A DNA stretch of 64,000 nt from Papaver somniferum (lineage: Eukaryota > Streptophyta > Magnoliopsida > Ranunculales > Papaveraceae), in the NCBI RefSeq assembly GCF_003573695.1, contig NC_039366.1, positions 159,592,770-159,656,769 of the forward strand, read 5' to 3'. Positions within the stretch are counted from its first letter, which is position 1. The number at the start of each line of letters is the position of its first letter. A model generated the notes under the pieces. That model did no database searches. It was not told the origin of the DNA and saw only the letters and a program-made list of their open reading frames with translations. Of this stretch, positions 10,682-22,337 are shown in pieces. Position numbers and translations under genes: made by a program.

Positions 10682-11115
10682 GAGATACTGCAAGAAGAAC
10701 CTATGATTATATCAATAAAAAAAAAAAGATCATCATCAATCAGAAGATCAGGTCGAGTAGTAAAACATGGAGCAATACCTGGGAAGAGAGAAATAAGCAA
10801 TTCTGTGACGGGAGGAAGAGTCTCAGAGCCTTCTTTATATTTCACAAGCTTACAGGATCCCGGGAAGAAAAGAAGTCTCTACTTGCCGTGTATAAAGGCT
10901 ACAGATGCGGGATAGCAATCAGCGGATGCTTATCAAATCTGAATATTTGAAGAGGCTACCATGTAATAAGAAGAAGCGCATCTAGTCCAAGAAACGGGTC
11001 ATATTCTATCCTGGTAACACGCACCGAAACTTTTCCTGTGGATTTATTTTTACTGTCACCATTTAATGCCTACCCCACAATAGTGCAACTATTATGTGCT
11101 AGGCAGGGGACTTAA
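10682..11115. other. Spacer between antisense ORF and Tat 3' LTR, with a possible PPT
   Basis: Short open frames on both strands in 10594-10915 have no recognisable product; part of the minus strand may be an upstream exon of the antisense ORF. AGGCAGGGGACTTAA (11101-11115) lies immediately before TGTTGATGG and is the likely polypurine tract of the 3' LTR. Confidence 0.4.
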
Positions 11116-11602
11116 TGTTGATGGTGGATTTTAGTTCAGGGCTAAAATTGTAAAACCAGTATTTTTATGCGTTGTCATGCTGCAAAGGGAAAATCCATTT
11201 AAGAAGTGATGAGTGCAGAAAACCTCTTCACTTTATTTATTCGAAGCAATTCAATAAATACACAAGATTCACCCAGAATGGTGCATGCAACAACAATCCC
11301 AAATATTCTGTGAATTTTATTAGCATTATTAATTAATGCATAATTTGCCTAGTATTTCCCGTGCTATGTTCTCAGCCGAACTCTCTTTATCGACATGACA
11401 TGGCGACTGAGTGTTCACTCTCAGCAGAGTAGCATGAATCTCCGTGCCAATGTTGAGACATGCATGAAATACCCACACAGGCTGCATCACTCTCTCTGAC
11501 AAAGAGAATTTCGAATCGACGCGCTTTAGATTAAAGACAGCTCGATCAAACGTATTTAATTCCCTTAAGGAAAATCCGGACTGTCCATATCAGTCTCAGA
11601 AA

Positions 11603-12870
11603 CGATCGTGGCCACACAAGTTGGCCGCATAATTTAACAATCCTAGCCAAACCCTGGAAAAAATAGGCAATTGTTGTGATGACCACCAATGGGCCCACTT
11701 ATGCCCTAGCCGGTCGAACAATCACCATACTCCCCCCAGCGCTATCAAACGCCAACCCAAAGTTGATTGACCGCGCTGTTTTGGGAGAAGCTCGACGAGC
11801 ATAGACTGTTCAGGGAAGTCTTAAAGCCATCACAATCGTCCAACTTTGCCAGCCTGGTTGAACGGATTAGATCATCCCATGAATGATCAGGGAAGCACTA
11901 ACACACACGTTGGCGGGCCAACTTCTCCTTCACCCGATCGGTTTTCTCACGGCTAGGACATGGAGCAATGAAACGATTTCTCAAACCATCGCATGTGTGA
12001 TGCTTCTAAAGGTCACGGAATTCCACTAGTGTCTTAAATCGATCACAACCATTTAACTTAGCCAACCTATTTGGATGGCTTAGATCGCATTTAGGACCAT
12101 CAGAAAGGTGCACGCAAGTTCACTGTCGACCCAACATGCCACGTGATTGATCTCCCCAAAGGAGGTCACGGCTTTCCAAACCATTTGGCCAAAGTCACGT
12201 GTGCGTGACTGATTTAAAACCCTAATTAGGGTTTGCGGCAATGCACATCTGTCGTAGTTCGATCATGACCATCCATCTTCGGCAGCCTAAACGGAGGGTG
12301 TAGATATAGACTCAAGAGGTCCCAAGGATGTCAACGTGATCACCATGGGCCCACCTTTGCGTGTGACCGACCGGCCTATGCAAACTAGGGCCCATTTGCT
12401 CGAAACGCACGTCCAAAAGGTGGCATGCCACACGACTTTCAAACCTTTGCGGCAATGTATTTCTATCGCAAATCGATCACGACCAATCATCTTTGCCGGT
12501 CAAATTGAGTGGCCTAGATCGAATTTTTGTGGGACCGAGAGGTATAGGCATGCACGCCGGCGGACCGTCTCCACGCATGCTTGGTCGGTCCCACCAAAAT
12601 TAGCGCCCATGCTTAGATTTGGTCAAGCCAAAGAGGGGATGTTGCACAGTTATAAATCCATCAACGGCAACAAATATGTGTCGTAAATCATCTCGTCCGC
12701 CCAACTTTGCCAGCTTGGTCGGACGACTTGGATTAAAAATTAGGTGATCAATGAAACGCCTCAATGATCACCGTCCGCCACTCTGTCACAGGGAGTGATC
12801 GACCAGATGGTGACCCGCCCATGCGGCTTCCAGACGATCACTCAAAGATGGTTGGACGTGCTGCCATTCT
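11603..12870 (+). repeat. Six diverged ~213-bp tandem repeats in U3
   Basis: The motif CGATCACGACCATC...TTTGCCAGCCT...GGCTTAGATCG recurs with starts near 11603, 11828, 12040, 12260, 12474 and 12687, a period of 212-225 bp. Inner words such as GGGCCCA and GACCGACCGGCC also recur. Units are strongly diverged. The array ends ~450 bp upstream of the TATA box, which suggests an enhancer-like U3 repeat. Confidence 0.75.
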
Positions 12871-13325
12871 AAGACGTTTAATCCGCGACTTATTCAATCA
12901 AGCATTAAAACAACGATGCTTTATGCATATCGATTGTTTTGAGCTGCTTGCTTTAAAACGATGCATTACATGCATCGAACGTACACAATATTTCATGAAT
13001 ATAAATTCCATAAATAACTCAGTTATTTAACTTAATAACACCGTATGCTATTTCCTGCGGCGAGTCCCACGACCGGACCCACTCATTCGAGACTCAAACA
13101 TGTCACAAACTGGGGGATACTTACTGGGGTATTGGTCTGGCGGTTTACAGCGTGCGGCGTGAAACGCGCCCATTATGAGAACGTGTTAGGAGGCATAGAC
13201 GGTTAACGATGATGAGGGAAGTGGACAAAGGCGTGATCGTGTGACAATCACCTACACGGCCCCACTACTCCATCACTCAACTTCCTTCACTTCCTACGAG
13301 ATGAGGATTGCGCTCAAATGACTTG

Positions 13326-13335
13326 TATAAATAGG
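13326..13335 (+). promoter_or_regulatory. TATA box of the Tat-like LTR
   Basis: TATAAATAGG in a GC-richer context (CACGGCCCCACT upstream), followed ~30-40 bp later by CTTCAAACAACACAG, a plausible start region. The transcript would run plus, with the integrase remnant. Confidence 0.5.
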
Positions 13336-13929
13336 TTCTTTCGACCTATCTTCAAACAACACAGAAAAAAAAACCAAGTGTTGTCACAATATTCAGAAAA
13401 CACCCAGAACTGATAGCTTTCATTGTGCAATCCAGTTCATCATTCTGATAGAAGTCATAAATAGCCAACACCTTCAAAATCTCAACACCTTCTTCGCTTC
13501 CCTCCCTAAGATCAAATGATACGTATCGATCTCTGTACCTTGGCGACTATTATTATAGAGGCGGAATTCAGAATAATAACAGACGAAAACTAGAAAACAG
13601 AACACAAATAAGTAATTCGAAGAAATATATCTTCTCTAGATTATGAACAAGAAAACTATTACAATTCTCTCTTTGTTACGCTCACAATCTCTCTAAACAG
13701 TAAATAATATTTAACTGTTTTGCTAAGCTTGCTTTTATAATAATTAATTGCCTCACAAACTTATCTCTAGGTGATTTGTCTCACAAACCTCCCTCTCTGA
13801 TCTAAGTGAGTCTGTATCACAAACCACACTCTAGATCAAGGTGTGTCTGTATCACAAACCACACTCTAGATGTCTTAGCTATGATCTAAAAAACTATATT
13901 TATAGGCTTGGTTGGTTTCCAAACCTCTT

Positions 13930-14160
13930 AGGAATCAATTTCCTTATCTAGGAATAATTCCTTTTCTAGGTATATTTCCTTATCTAGGAAAATTACCTTG
14001 TCTAGGAATATTCGTTATCTAGGAATAATTCCTTTTCTAAGTATATATCCTTATCCAGGAATAATACCTTGTCTAGGAAATATTCCTTTTCTAGGTATAC
14101 TTCCTTATCTAGGAATATCACCTTGTTTAGGAATATTTCCTTATCTAGAATACTACCTAA
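13930..14160. repeat. Array of short TTCCTTATCTAGGAATA-type repeats in the LTR
   Basis: About twelve tandem variants of a 17-20 bp unit (TTCCTTATCTAGGAATAA, TTCCTTTTCTAGGTATA, ACCTTGTCTAGGAATA). Each half-unit TTCCT/AGGAA is self-complementary. The second LTR has the same array at about 15163-15391. On the coding (minus) strand it lies just upstream of the TATA box CTATAAATATAG-type sequence (13904-13894; 15136-15126), in U3. Confidence 0.8.
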
Positions 14161-14408
14161 ACATCAGTATTCCTTCCCAAATTACATTTGTATCCTCAAT
14201 CGGTCTTGAGGATCATTAGTTCCCGGAGAGAGGAAGATACACATGTATCATGCGCCCCCACTCAAGAACTTGAACTCCTGTGAAAGTTAGATTTGGTAGT
14301 TAGGGAACTCGAGGGTTTCTTTCACCCTGCTGAACCATCTATCTTTGCTGGAAACTTGACCTTGACGTCTAATTTGAAAAGCTACCATATCTCTTCGTCT
14401 TGTCTTAG

Positions 14409-14708
14409 TCACTCTTCGTTCCATAATGCAATCTTGTTCGAGTGTTCTTTTTCTTCTTCCTCATTCTTTTCTTCAAACACACCAGATGAAAACGTAGTCT
14501 TTTTCTTCGTCTTCGTCTTGGGTGTATAACACTCCATGTCTGTTTGTAGCGCATCCACCTTTTCTTCCATAGTTTGTGGTTTGCTTTGCTTAGGATCATC
14601 ATCTGACTTCGTCATCCTTGATCCCCTTGTTCCTTTAACGTCTTCTTGCTTTTCGAGTAACTCACCAAGTTGTTTGTACAGAGACCCAGTGAAGACCATA
14701 AACCACAA
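14409..14708 (-). pseudogene. Truncated gag N-terminus in the short element
   Basis: Minus-strand frame beginning MWFMVFTGSLYKQLGELL and containing RGSRMTKSDDDPKQS and QTMEEKVDALQ. It aligns by eye with the start of the gag frame at 28675 (MWLMVFTRSLYIKLGEVL). It runs into an acidic/lysine-rich tract and stops; capsid core and zinc knuckle are absent. This proves the relation between the two elements and that the short one cannot move alone. Confidence 0.8.
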
Positions 14709-15674
14709 GAATCTTTCCTAAAGAACGAACCTTGCTCTGATACCAACTTGATACGTATCGATCTCTATACCTTGGTGACTATTATTATAGAGGCGAAATT
14801 CAGAATAATAACATACGAAAACTAGAAAACATAACACAAATAAGTAATTCGAAGAAATATATCTTCTCTAGATTATGAACAAGAAAACTATTACAATTCT
14901 CTCTTTGTTACGCTCACAATCTCTCTAAGAAGTAAATAATATTTAACTGTTTTGCTAAGCTTATTTTTACAATAATTAATTGCCTCACAAACTTATCTCT
15001 AGGTGATTTATCTCACAAACCTCCCTCTCTGATCTAAGTGAGTCTGTATCACAAACCACACTCTAGATCAAGGTATGTCTGTATCACAAACCACACTCTA
15101 GATGTCTTAGCTATGAGCTAAACATCTATATTTATAGGCTTGGTTGGTTTCTAAACCTCTTAGGAATCAATTTCCTTATCTAGGAATAATTCCTTTTCTA
15201 GGTATATTTCCTTATCTAGGAAAATTACCTTGTCTAGGAATATTCCTTATCTAGGAATAATTCCTTTTCTAAGTATATATCCTTATCTAGGAATAATACC
15301 TTGTCTAGGAAATATTCCTTTTCTAGGTATACTTCTTTATCTAGGAATATCACCTTGTTTAGGAATATTTCCTTATCTAGAATACTTCCTAAACATCAGT
15401 ATTCCTTCCCAAATTACATTTATATCCTTAATCGGTCTTGAGGATCATTAGTTCCCGGAGAGAGGAAGATACACATGTATCATCAACCCCATCTCCTTCA
15501 CTTTGTGACCGAAGCAAGTCTGGAACGGCCATTTCTTGGTTTACGCCAGAATTGTATAGATTGATCTCTTGAATCAAAAGCACTCCCGTGCAGTGCATTT
15601 GTTTAGGGTTTAGATTCGTTTCTCATCCACACACCCAAATTTACAAAAATCAGTAGAAACAGTTTTCACCCATA

Positions 15675-16802
15675 ACAAACCGTTAGATCGAAAACTTAGC
15701 TTGTTACACACAAATGAAATGCACGTTTTAGGTTTGTGTAACCGTACCCAAACATGTACATTTGTTGGTTCAACAGTAGTTAACCAAATGGTTAGCCATA
15801 TGAGCACTTTCATATCAACCATGTTCTTCTTCACCATAACTAGTTCAAATGACTCAAATGAACTAGTTAGAGAGTTGTTCAATTGCTTAGATCTTATAGA
15901 AGTGTACAAGACATGATCGAAGCAAAAACGATTTGATTCACTCGAATCGATTCATGAACTTTATAGCCACGGTTGCAAACTTGCATTCCTTAGTTAATAT
16001 AGGTATAAGTTCACGAATAATCGTTTTTAGAATATAACCAACCTAAGTACGCGGACCAGGTATGCGGACTTAAGTACCCAGAATAAGTTTGTAAATAGTT
16101 CACAAACTCCAGCAGATTTTCTCGGGAAGAGAACCTCTGACGGTACGCGGACTGGGTTCGCGGACCCCGTTCCGGTTTTTTGAGCAGCAAAGTACACAGA
16201 CTTTGGTTCAAGGAATAAGAACTTATACATGTATGTGTTACCGCACAATGCTTATATCCAACATTGGTTATATAATCTAAACTCTCATTTCAAAGATTGA
16301 AACATTCTTAGAGGACGTTATATATTTTTTATTCACAAACTAATTTTCGTCAAAGCCATTTTCAAGTGATTGAAACATAACATGACTTTCGTCATTAGGT
16401 AAATATGAACTTGGCCAAAACGAAAGCTTACCAACACATATTTCGAGAAATAGATAAGCGAGATAAACTCGGCTCGAAATAGCAAATGTGTATAATCAAA
16501 GTCTATATAGCAAAACGAATTTTGTCTCAAGATAGGAGATAGATTAGATATACTTTTGAGTGATAGATAAGTTCAAGTCTCCACATACCTTTTAGTCGAT
16601 GAAGTTTCACCAGTTCCTTGAGTAGTTCTTCGTCTTATATGATGATCGCCATGGAGTTCTTGAGCTCAACTAAACTTTCTATCCTAGTCCGAGACTTAAC
16701 TATAGTAGACTAGTAGTCAAGACTTATAGTTTTGATCACTAACATTGACAAACATGCTTGAGATAGCAACGCATGCGAGTTCGACCGAGCAGTGCTCTAA
16801 CA
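15675..16802 (-). repeat. Reverse-oriented Sirevirus LTR fragment A
   Basis: On the minus strand the LTR begins at 16802 (TGTTAGAGCACTGCTCGG) and matches roughly the first 1130 bp of the 2.4-kb LTR, including the palindrome arms (15838-15868), then stops near 15675. Its 5' end abuts fragment B, as if it had inserted there. It is closer to the second element (GAGCACTGCTCGG) than to copy 1. Confidence 0.8.
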
Positions 16803-17400
16803 ATTAGGTTTTCCAGTTGCTAGAGTTCTCCCTTATATAGTCTTCAAATCAGGGTTTGCAATCAATGTTACCTTGGTAACAAAGCATTCAATATTCATCG
16901 TTAGATGAAAACCTGATTAGACTCAAGATAATATCTTTCAACCGTTAGATCGAACTTAGCTTGTTACACACACATGAAAAGTGACTTCATTTAGATATGA
17001 GTAATCGTACTTAAACGTGTGCACCTTGTTGTCTCAATAATAGTTAACCGAATTTAGCCATGAACACTTTCATATCAACCTTATTCATCTTAACCATAAC
17101 TATTTCAAATGACCCAAATGAAACTAGTTCTAGAGTTGTCCAATTGTTTATATTCTCATAGTAGTATCAAGGCACAATTGAAGCAAAATCGATTTTGATT
17201 CACTCAAATCAATTCATGAACATTATATCCACGGTTTGCAAAAGATTGCATTCCTTAATATATAAATGTATTAGTTCATGAACAAACCGATTTTAGAACA
17301 TAACCTACTCAAGTATGCAAACGGGTACACATACCTAAATAGCCGGACTTAGTTTAGGTTCGCCAGTATGCGAACGGGTACGCATACCTAATCTTTTGCA
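16803..17400 (-). repeat. Reverse-oriented Sirevirus LTR fragment B (older)
   Basis: Minus-strand match to the central LTR, from TTGATTTGAAGGCTATATA-like sequence (~16857) down to GTCCGCGAAC-like sequence (~17340), with many substitutions and a broken palindrome near 17098. More diverged than fragment A, hence older. Confidence 0.7.
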
Positions 17401-18929
17401 AACAAATTCACCCTCGATAATTACCAGAAAATTTGAAACCTAATCTTTCTCTCTCTCTCGATCTCTTGAATCTTCCACTAAAATTGAAATCACTATAAAA
17501 ACTAGTAGAAAAGAAGGAGAATAAGATGATGAACCTGATGCTTATGAAGCTTGACTTCTAAATCTGGATATCATTTTCGACGAAGGTCTCTCTCCCAAAA
17601 TCAAACGGAGATCTTTCATTACAATGTAAAGATCAAGTTAAACCTAATATATATTTTCATATTACGTCTATTGTTGATTGGAGATGGTGGTGATGGTTAT
17701 GGTGGCGACGAAAATGGTGGTGGTAGAGGATTTCGATTTAGGTTTCTCTCGATGTTTCCATAGATAAAGATAAGAACCGAAGGTTAAAAAAGGAAAGAAC
17801 GGAAAATGTTAATGGATCCAGATGGGCCAATAGATGGAGAGGGGCGTATTTATTGTGTGATAAGGACACTTATGAAGCCCGTCAAAAAAGGGGTATTTAT
17901 TCAATTCCCACTTGCATCAATGTGACCTGTATTTAGGGCCATAATAAAATGTGGCTTTCGGATGCCATCAGTAAGTGGGCAGGTCCATCTAGGTAGAAAT
18001 ACTTCGCTCAAGAGAGCTTCTTGCTGGCCTAAGATCGGAGGATGATGTGCCAAGTTGAACAATTAAAAGAAGCGGTACCAAGTTGAGCTTGGCCTGGCTG
18101 TATCCAGTAAGTTTGCCAACTTGACAACTTGGATGGTGAACACGGAAGCTGTCTTCTACTAGTTCTTAGCCAAAATCGATATTATCTAGCAATATATTTG
18201 GCTAGTTTTTAAGCATTTGCCAACGTGCAGAACCTTTGCATCTGCGTCTAAATGCTGGACTGGAGATTCTCAATCTACCCCAAAATTGGACTGAAATTTT
18301 ACACAGATGGAACATATAAAATCATCAAATACTGTAAATGATACTATATATCATGTGAACTTTGTTCATGTCTATAAATGAACAGGACCATTTGACTCGC
18401 TGAAACTAGTTGTTTATAGAGAGAATTCGCAAAACCCTCTGATTTATCATTGTCAAGAACTTTATCACCAGCATTTGATTCTTGACTATGGCTGAGCAGT
18501 CAACATTGATCCAGGAACGGAACAAAAGATGTAATGTCAAAAAAAAATAAAAAATGATGCAAAATAACATGGTTTGCCAAAGACTGTTGGACCATAATTC
18601 AGTAATACTGTATAAATCAATCAACTTGCTCAAATTGGGAAGATTTGTCACCAATCATACGAAACAAGATTTTATTAGATATTTACATAAAACATAGAAA
18701 AGAAATTACAAAAGTTTGAATCTATTAAACAGAACACAAGAAAGAAGATATCATCAAATGATTATCATTGGATGATTGAAAACTATAAATCTATATCTAT
18801 TCCCTTTAATAATATCATGTTTATACAAATTAAGATAACCCAAATGAATGGATCCATGAATGCACTATTACACTGCTAAATTTTTTAGCAGATAAATGAA
18901 GTAACTGAACAGAATTTTTTTAAAGAAAA
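17401..18929. other. Intergenic DNA without a supported gene
   Basis: No convincing coding region. A (TC)n run lies near 17446-17461, and a GGTGGTGATGG-like stretch (17685-17730) gives a glycine-rich frame of low complexity. The last ~270 bp are AT-rich and probably hold the 3' UTR and polyadenylation region of the minus-strand gene ending at 18930. Confidence 0.5.
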
Positions 18930-19776
18930 CTAAAGACTACTACTACTAATCGTTAAGAAATCAATGAATCTACACCATGGTGGTTGAACTTTCTTGTTTG
19001 ATACCCTCTCAGCTTGGTTTGAACAAGGGTTTGAAGACGAAGCTGTCAGAAATGGTCCAAAACCAACATCATCATTTTTAATTTTGGGACACAAGAAGAA
19101 GTTTCTTGACCCTAGTTGTATCAGTTTCTCCTCTTTATCCAGACCTGCAAAAAATTCAAGAAAATAAAAACACAAATTAGTAACAGAAGTAACCAAAGAC
19201 CAGATTTTAAGTAATGCCATTTTGAAACCCCTCGAGATAGGCGGCGGATTGCTTGAAGCCACTGGCACCGCTACCTCGAAAGTCCCCATGTACTAGTCTT
19301 CTATGCAAATTAACAGAAAACATGGGTGTAGATGACTTACTTTCTAAGCTGAACTGCGAGTAGTGTAGATTGAAATCAGAAGCATTGGTCGTAGACAATG
19401 AAGGTCTTCTTCCTTCTTTGGAATATTGTTTAACAACCATAGTAATAAGATCTCCAACTGTTGAATCAGGTGACATAACAACATGAATGGGTCCTAAACT
19501 TCTTTGTACTGTTACGTTTAGTAACAGCTTAGTCAACTTGGGAATATTTTCGGATTGAGGAGACGAGAATATTCCACCATTCGACTTATTTCTCATTCCA
19601 GCTAACAAATCTGGATCCGTTTTTGGCCTTCTAAGAAGATTCGCTTGATTTGCTACTAAGCCTTTCCCATGAAACGATGCTGATCTTTCTGTTACTTTAT
19701 TCCCTCCTCCATTCTTAACTTTCTCTAGCTGCCCTTTGATTTTCTGTGCTCTTGAAGCAGATGTTGGACTAGGCAT
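18930..19776 (-). CDS. Conserved plant protein of the DUF7054-like (ubiquitin-like fold) family, two exons
   Basis: Exon 1 is 19776-19341 and exon 2 is 19144-18930; the intron 19340-19145 has donor GTAAGT and acceptor TTGCAG. Splicing joins ...SQFSLES to LDKEEKLIQLGSRNFFLCP, restoring the family core. The product is 216 aa. The N-terminus is basic and low-complexity; RRPKTDPDLLAG is at ~50-61; the conserved domain KLTKLLLNVTVQRSLGP...TVGDLI starts at ~80 and ends in the RNFFLCP motif, with a variable Ser/Asn-rich tail. ATG 19776 is chosen because no ATG lies further upstream in frame. These proteins are plant-specific and of unknown function; the DUF number is from memory. No transit peptide or membrane segment seen. 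A TATA box and a uORF lie upstream. Confidence 0.85.
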
Positions 19777-19845
19777 ACTGCAAACTTTTTCCAAAATTTC
19801 AAACCGACTTTCCGGAGCTTTCTCCTACACAATTATGCTGCTATC

Positions 19846-19944
19846 TCAGTCTGCGGAAACGAAAGAATGGAGGTCGAGGGAAACAGTTGAGAGAGAAGAC
19901 CTGAGGCTCTCAACTGGTTCTACTACTTTGTTTGTAGATAACAT
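19846..19944 (-). CDS. Possible 32-aa upstream ORF in the 5' leader
   Basis: ATG at 19944-19942 to TGA at 19848-19846 on the minus strand, ~70 bp before the main ATG and ~135 bp after the TATA box. Peptide starts MLSTNKVVEPVESL and is Ser/Leu-rich. If the leader is unspliced it would be translated first and could lower expression of the main frame. No conservation evidence is available here. Confidence 0.3.
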   Translation of the reverse strand: MLSTNKVVEPVESLRSSLSTVSLDLHSFVSAD

Positions 19945-20077
19945 AATCAAATGAAATAAAACTAAGAAAATGGTGCCTAGTAGTATCAAATACTGCAAGT
20001 TGTGATGTTTATAGCAGTTATGGAGATAATGTTTGTTTGTTGTTTTTGTTATCGGAAGGAGTTGAGAAATTAGAAGG

Positions 20078-20086
20078 TTATATAGA
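20078..20086 (-). promoter_or_regulatory. Putative TATA box of the DUF7054-like gene
   Basis: Minus strand CTATATAAC, ~300 bp upstream of the chosen ATG, followed by a CT/CA-rich stretch suitable as a start site near 20050. The leader would be ~270 nt. Confidence 0.45.
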
Positions 20087-20097
20087 AGAAGAATCAA

Positions 20098-22186
20098 TGA
20101 AGGTTTCTGTTAGTTTCTTCAATCATTTTAATGGGTGACTGGCTATTGTAGGTTATTCGTCACATTGAAGAATAAAACAACAAAACATAATAGATGGATT
20201 GTTAATAATAAGATTAGGCAAATCAATGAAGGGGTGAAATGGGGTGGCTACCTAATTAAGAGGATGATTAACGTTAGTATTTGTTAGGGCAGCATTGGTA
20301 ACTATAGAACCTAATGGTCAACCGTCAATAATATCCACTTGTTTTGGCTTCTATTCTGGCAGCATATCTGGCTGGCCTTGGTGATCCGTCTGAACCAAAG
20401 CAGTTCTTTGGTGGTTAAGCTAATAGTGGCATCACCACTTTGAACCTTGTTATGGTAGTCTTCGTATATGGATGTGTGATTCGCCACCTGTGGCTAACTC
20501 TAGGTCGCAGATGCCTTGGCGTGTCATTGTTGTTGTGTGCTACTGACCATATGGGGGCTGCTTTATCCATTTATTAATGGATGACATACATAATCAAACA
20601 AACGTGATCATATGGTTCGCACACCAATAATTGATGCCTAAAAATGAGTTAATTAATCAGAATCTTATTCCTGATTATTAAGTAAGTTTTATGTTATGGG
20701 GGATTCACTGACATCACAATTGCTTAACTATTCCAGTTTACCAGGAAGCAGTCCTCATAATAGACTGGAATATGGCTTATATTAAACCATTTTTAAAAGA
20801 TTAAATGTGAAGATTCGAATCATAATTCAAAGTCTTATCCGTAATCAGGTAGTAATATTTTTAACGAATAAACCAGAATCATCATCTATACGATAATCTG
20901 TGGTGTCCATAGAGAGGGTGGCATGTCGATTTTCGCGAGAATTATCAAATGTCCTGATTCAAATGAATATCAGTAAAGTCTAGAGACCCAAGTTTGTACC
21001 TGATACAGTGATTCATTGGTTTGCAAGTAGCCAAGTAAAAATATCAAGAGGAACCATAAAGTGTGTCCTATTAAGAAGGAAGGCCAAAAGGAAAAGGAAC
21101 AATAATGAATGAAGACCAACGCCACAATTATTGGTAAGGAATTAACAACAAGATGAAGATGTGGTGTGCTGTGCTCTACAGTCTACCCCATTCTAACCAT
21201 TTGCATGGATATTATTCAAGACTTGCATTACTGTCTTGACTACCTGCTTGTCTCTACTCTTATATCTCTCTTTCGCTCACTAAAACGACAGCTTCTGGGA
21301 AGAAAATTTAGGTCCACCGAAAATGCACGCATCTGGAGTACGTAAAAATGAGACAACACAAAGCACAAAGTCGTGTTTCCCATGTACATTGAATCTTGAT
21401 TAGGTTTCGTTACTGTCCACACCTTGACCTGCTGGTATATGCTTTCTATTATAAAGTATTGGGTAGCGACATTAATTAATCTATCTAGTACTGAATCATG
21501 AATTAATCATTTTCTCATGTTCTTAAAATTCCATTATTTTTTGGGAGTAATAATGCATCAACAACTAAATAATTTTTGAAAACCTTTTTTCTTTCAATAG
21601 GGAAGAAAATCAGATTCGGTTCTGGTCTAATGGAGTACAGAAATAAATTTGGTGGAGGGAAACTTCAAGCAAGAATCTCAATATTAAATTATTATCCCAT
21701 TCTAATTTCAAACTAGATTTTTTTTATTACAATTTTTTTTTTGGGTACAACAGGTGAAGCCCTAACACGACTAGGCCTAGCTCTTAGCCACTTCTTTTAT
21801 TTTGTGAAGTTCATAAAGAAGGAAATATATATATATATAAAGAAGGAAAAGACAAAATATAGTGGGTACAAAAAGCAGACATATTTTGTGGGAATCGGCA
21901 AAGCAACTAGGAGTACTACTGTTGAGAAGCTCATAGTGGAGCAAGTCTCTGCGATTAAACTGTGCTTGACATATGGGATTAAACTTGAGCAGCTCTTTTT
22001 AACAACAAAGAATAAATCAGAGGAGCAAGTCTCTGCGATTAAACTTAAATTTGATCTTGGCCTAATTTCCGGGTTTTTAACAACATTTGTTTTGTTCAGC
22101 AGGAATTACTATCATTCTACTGTTTAATTGAAATTTCAAAAGAAATAGAGACCCGTCAAATAAAACTCTACCCATAACGGATTTTA
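20098..22186. other. Intergenic DNA between the two genes
   Basis: No supported gene. An open frame at 21741-22127 on the plus strand (128 codons) has no recognisable domain; its C-terminal half comes from a diverged ~85-bp tandem duplication whose exact 22-bp core GAGCAAGTCTCTGCGATTAA... begins at 21939 and 22024. A short (AT)n run lies at ~21826-21838. The left part holds the upstream region of the DUF7054-like gene. Confidence 0.5.
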
Positions 22187-22337
22187 CCTTGTTGCAAGCA
22201 TCCCAAGAAATTGTTTCATGGAATCAGTCTTTCAATGGAATTGTTTCCTAGGAACTAAGGATAGTTCTTTCTACTGAATTGTTCCTTGGAATAGCTCATA
22301 GTGGGCTAATGTTCAAATTGGGTGGCTTGCAACAAGG
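22187..22337. mobile_element. Small hairpin (MITE-like) element
   Basis: CCTTGTTGCAAGC at 22187-22199 and its exact reverse complement GCTTGCAACAAGG at 22325-22337 bound a 151-bp segment without coding capacity. Inner arms continue imperfectly (ATCCCAA against CACCCAA). No clear target duplication flanks the arms, so the superfamily is undetermined. Confidence 0.4.

Larger units (their letters stand above)
13517..15482 (-). mobile_element. Short non-autonomous LTR element related to the gag-protease family
   Basis: Two 734-bp LTRs (14749-15482 is 5', 13517-14250 is 3' on the minus strand) start TGATACATG and end CGTATCA, giving the inverted ends TGATAC/GTATCA. On the minus strand a PBS TTGGTATCAGAGCAAGG (14746-14730) follows the 5' LTR and GAGTGGGGGCGCA (14263-14251) precedes the 3' LTR. 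The 498-bp interior keeps only the start of gag. Flanks on the minus strand read GTTGA before and TTTGA after: a 5-bp TSD with one change, or a 4-bp TSD. It is an internal-deletion derivative of the type at 28140-31173. Confidence 0.88.
11116..15592 (+). repeat. 3' LTR of the Tat-like Ty3/gypsy element (interrupted)
   Basis: Begins TGTTGATGGTGG next to a purine tract. It contains a ~1.3-kb array of ~213-bp repeats (11603-12870) as U3, a TATA box TATAAATAGG at 13326-13335, then R/U5. The minus-strand element 13517-15482 interrupts U5: CTAAGATCAAA on the left resumes as TCAACCCCATC on the right. The right end is uncertain, either GTGCAGTGCA at ~15592 or up to ~15665 where reverse Sirevirus LTR sequence begins. 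Without the insert the LTR is ~2.5 kb, in the range of Tat/Ogre LTRs. The 5' LTR is outside the window, so the assignment rests on structure. Confidence 0.55.

Noticed and set aside
17551..17763. Gly/Asp-rich 70-codon frame
   Set aside because: Product of a GGTGGTGATGG repeat stretch; low complexity with no upstream promoter or homology signal.
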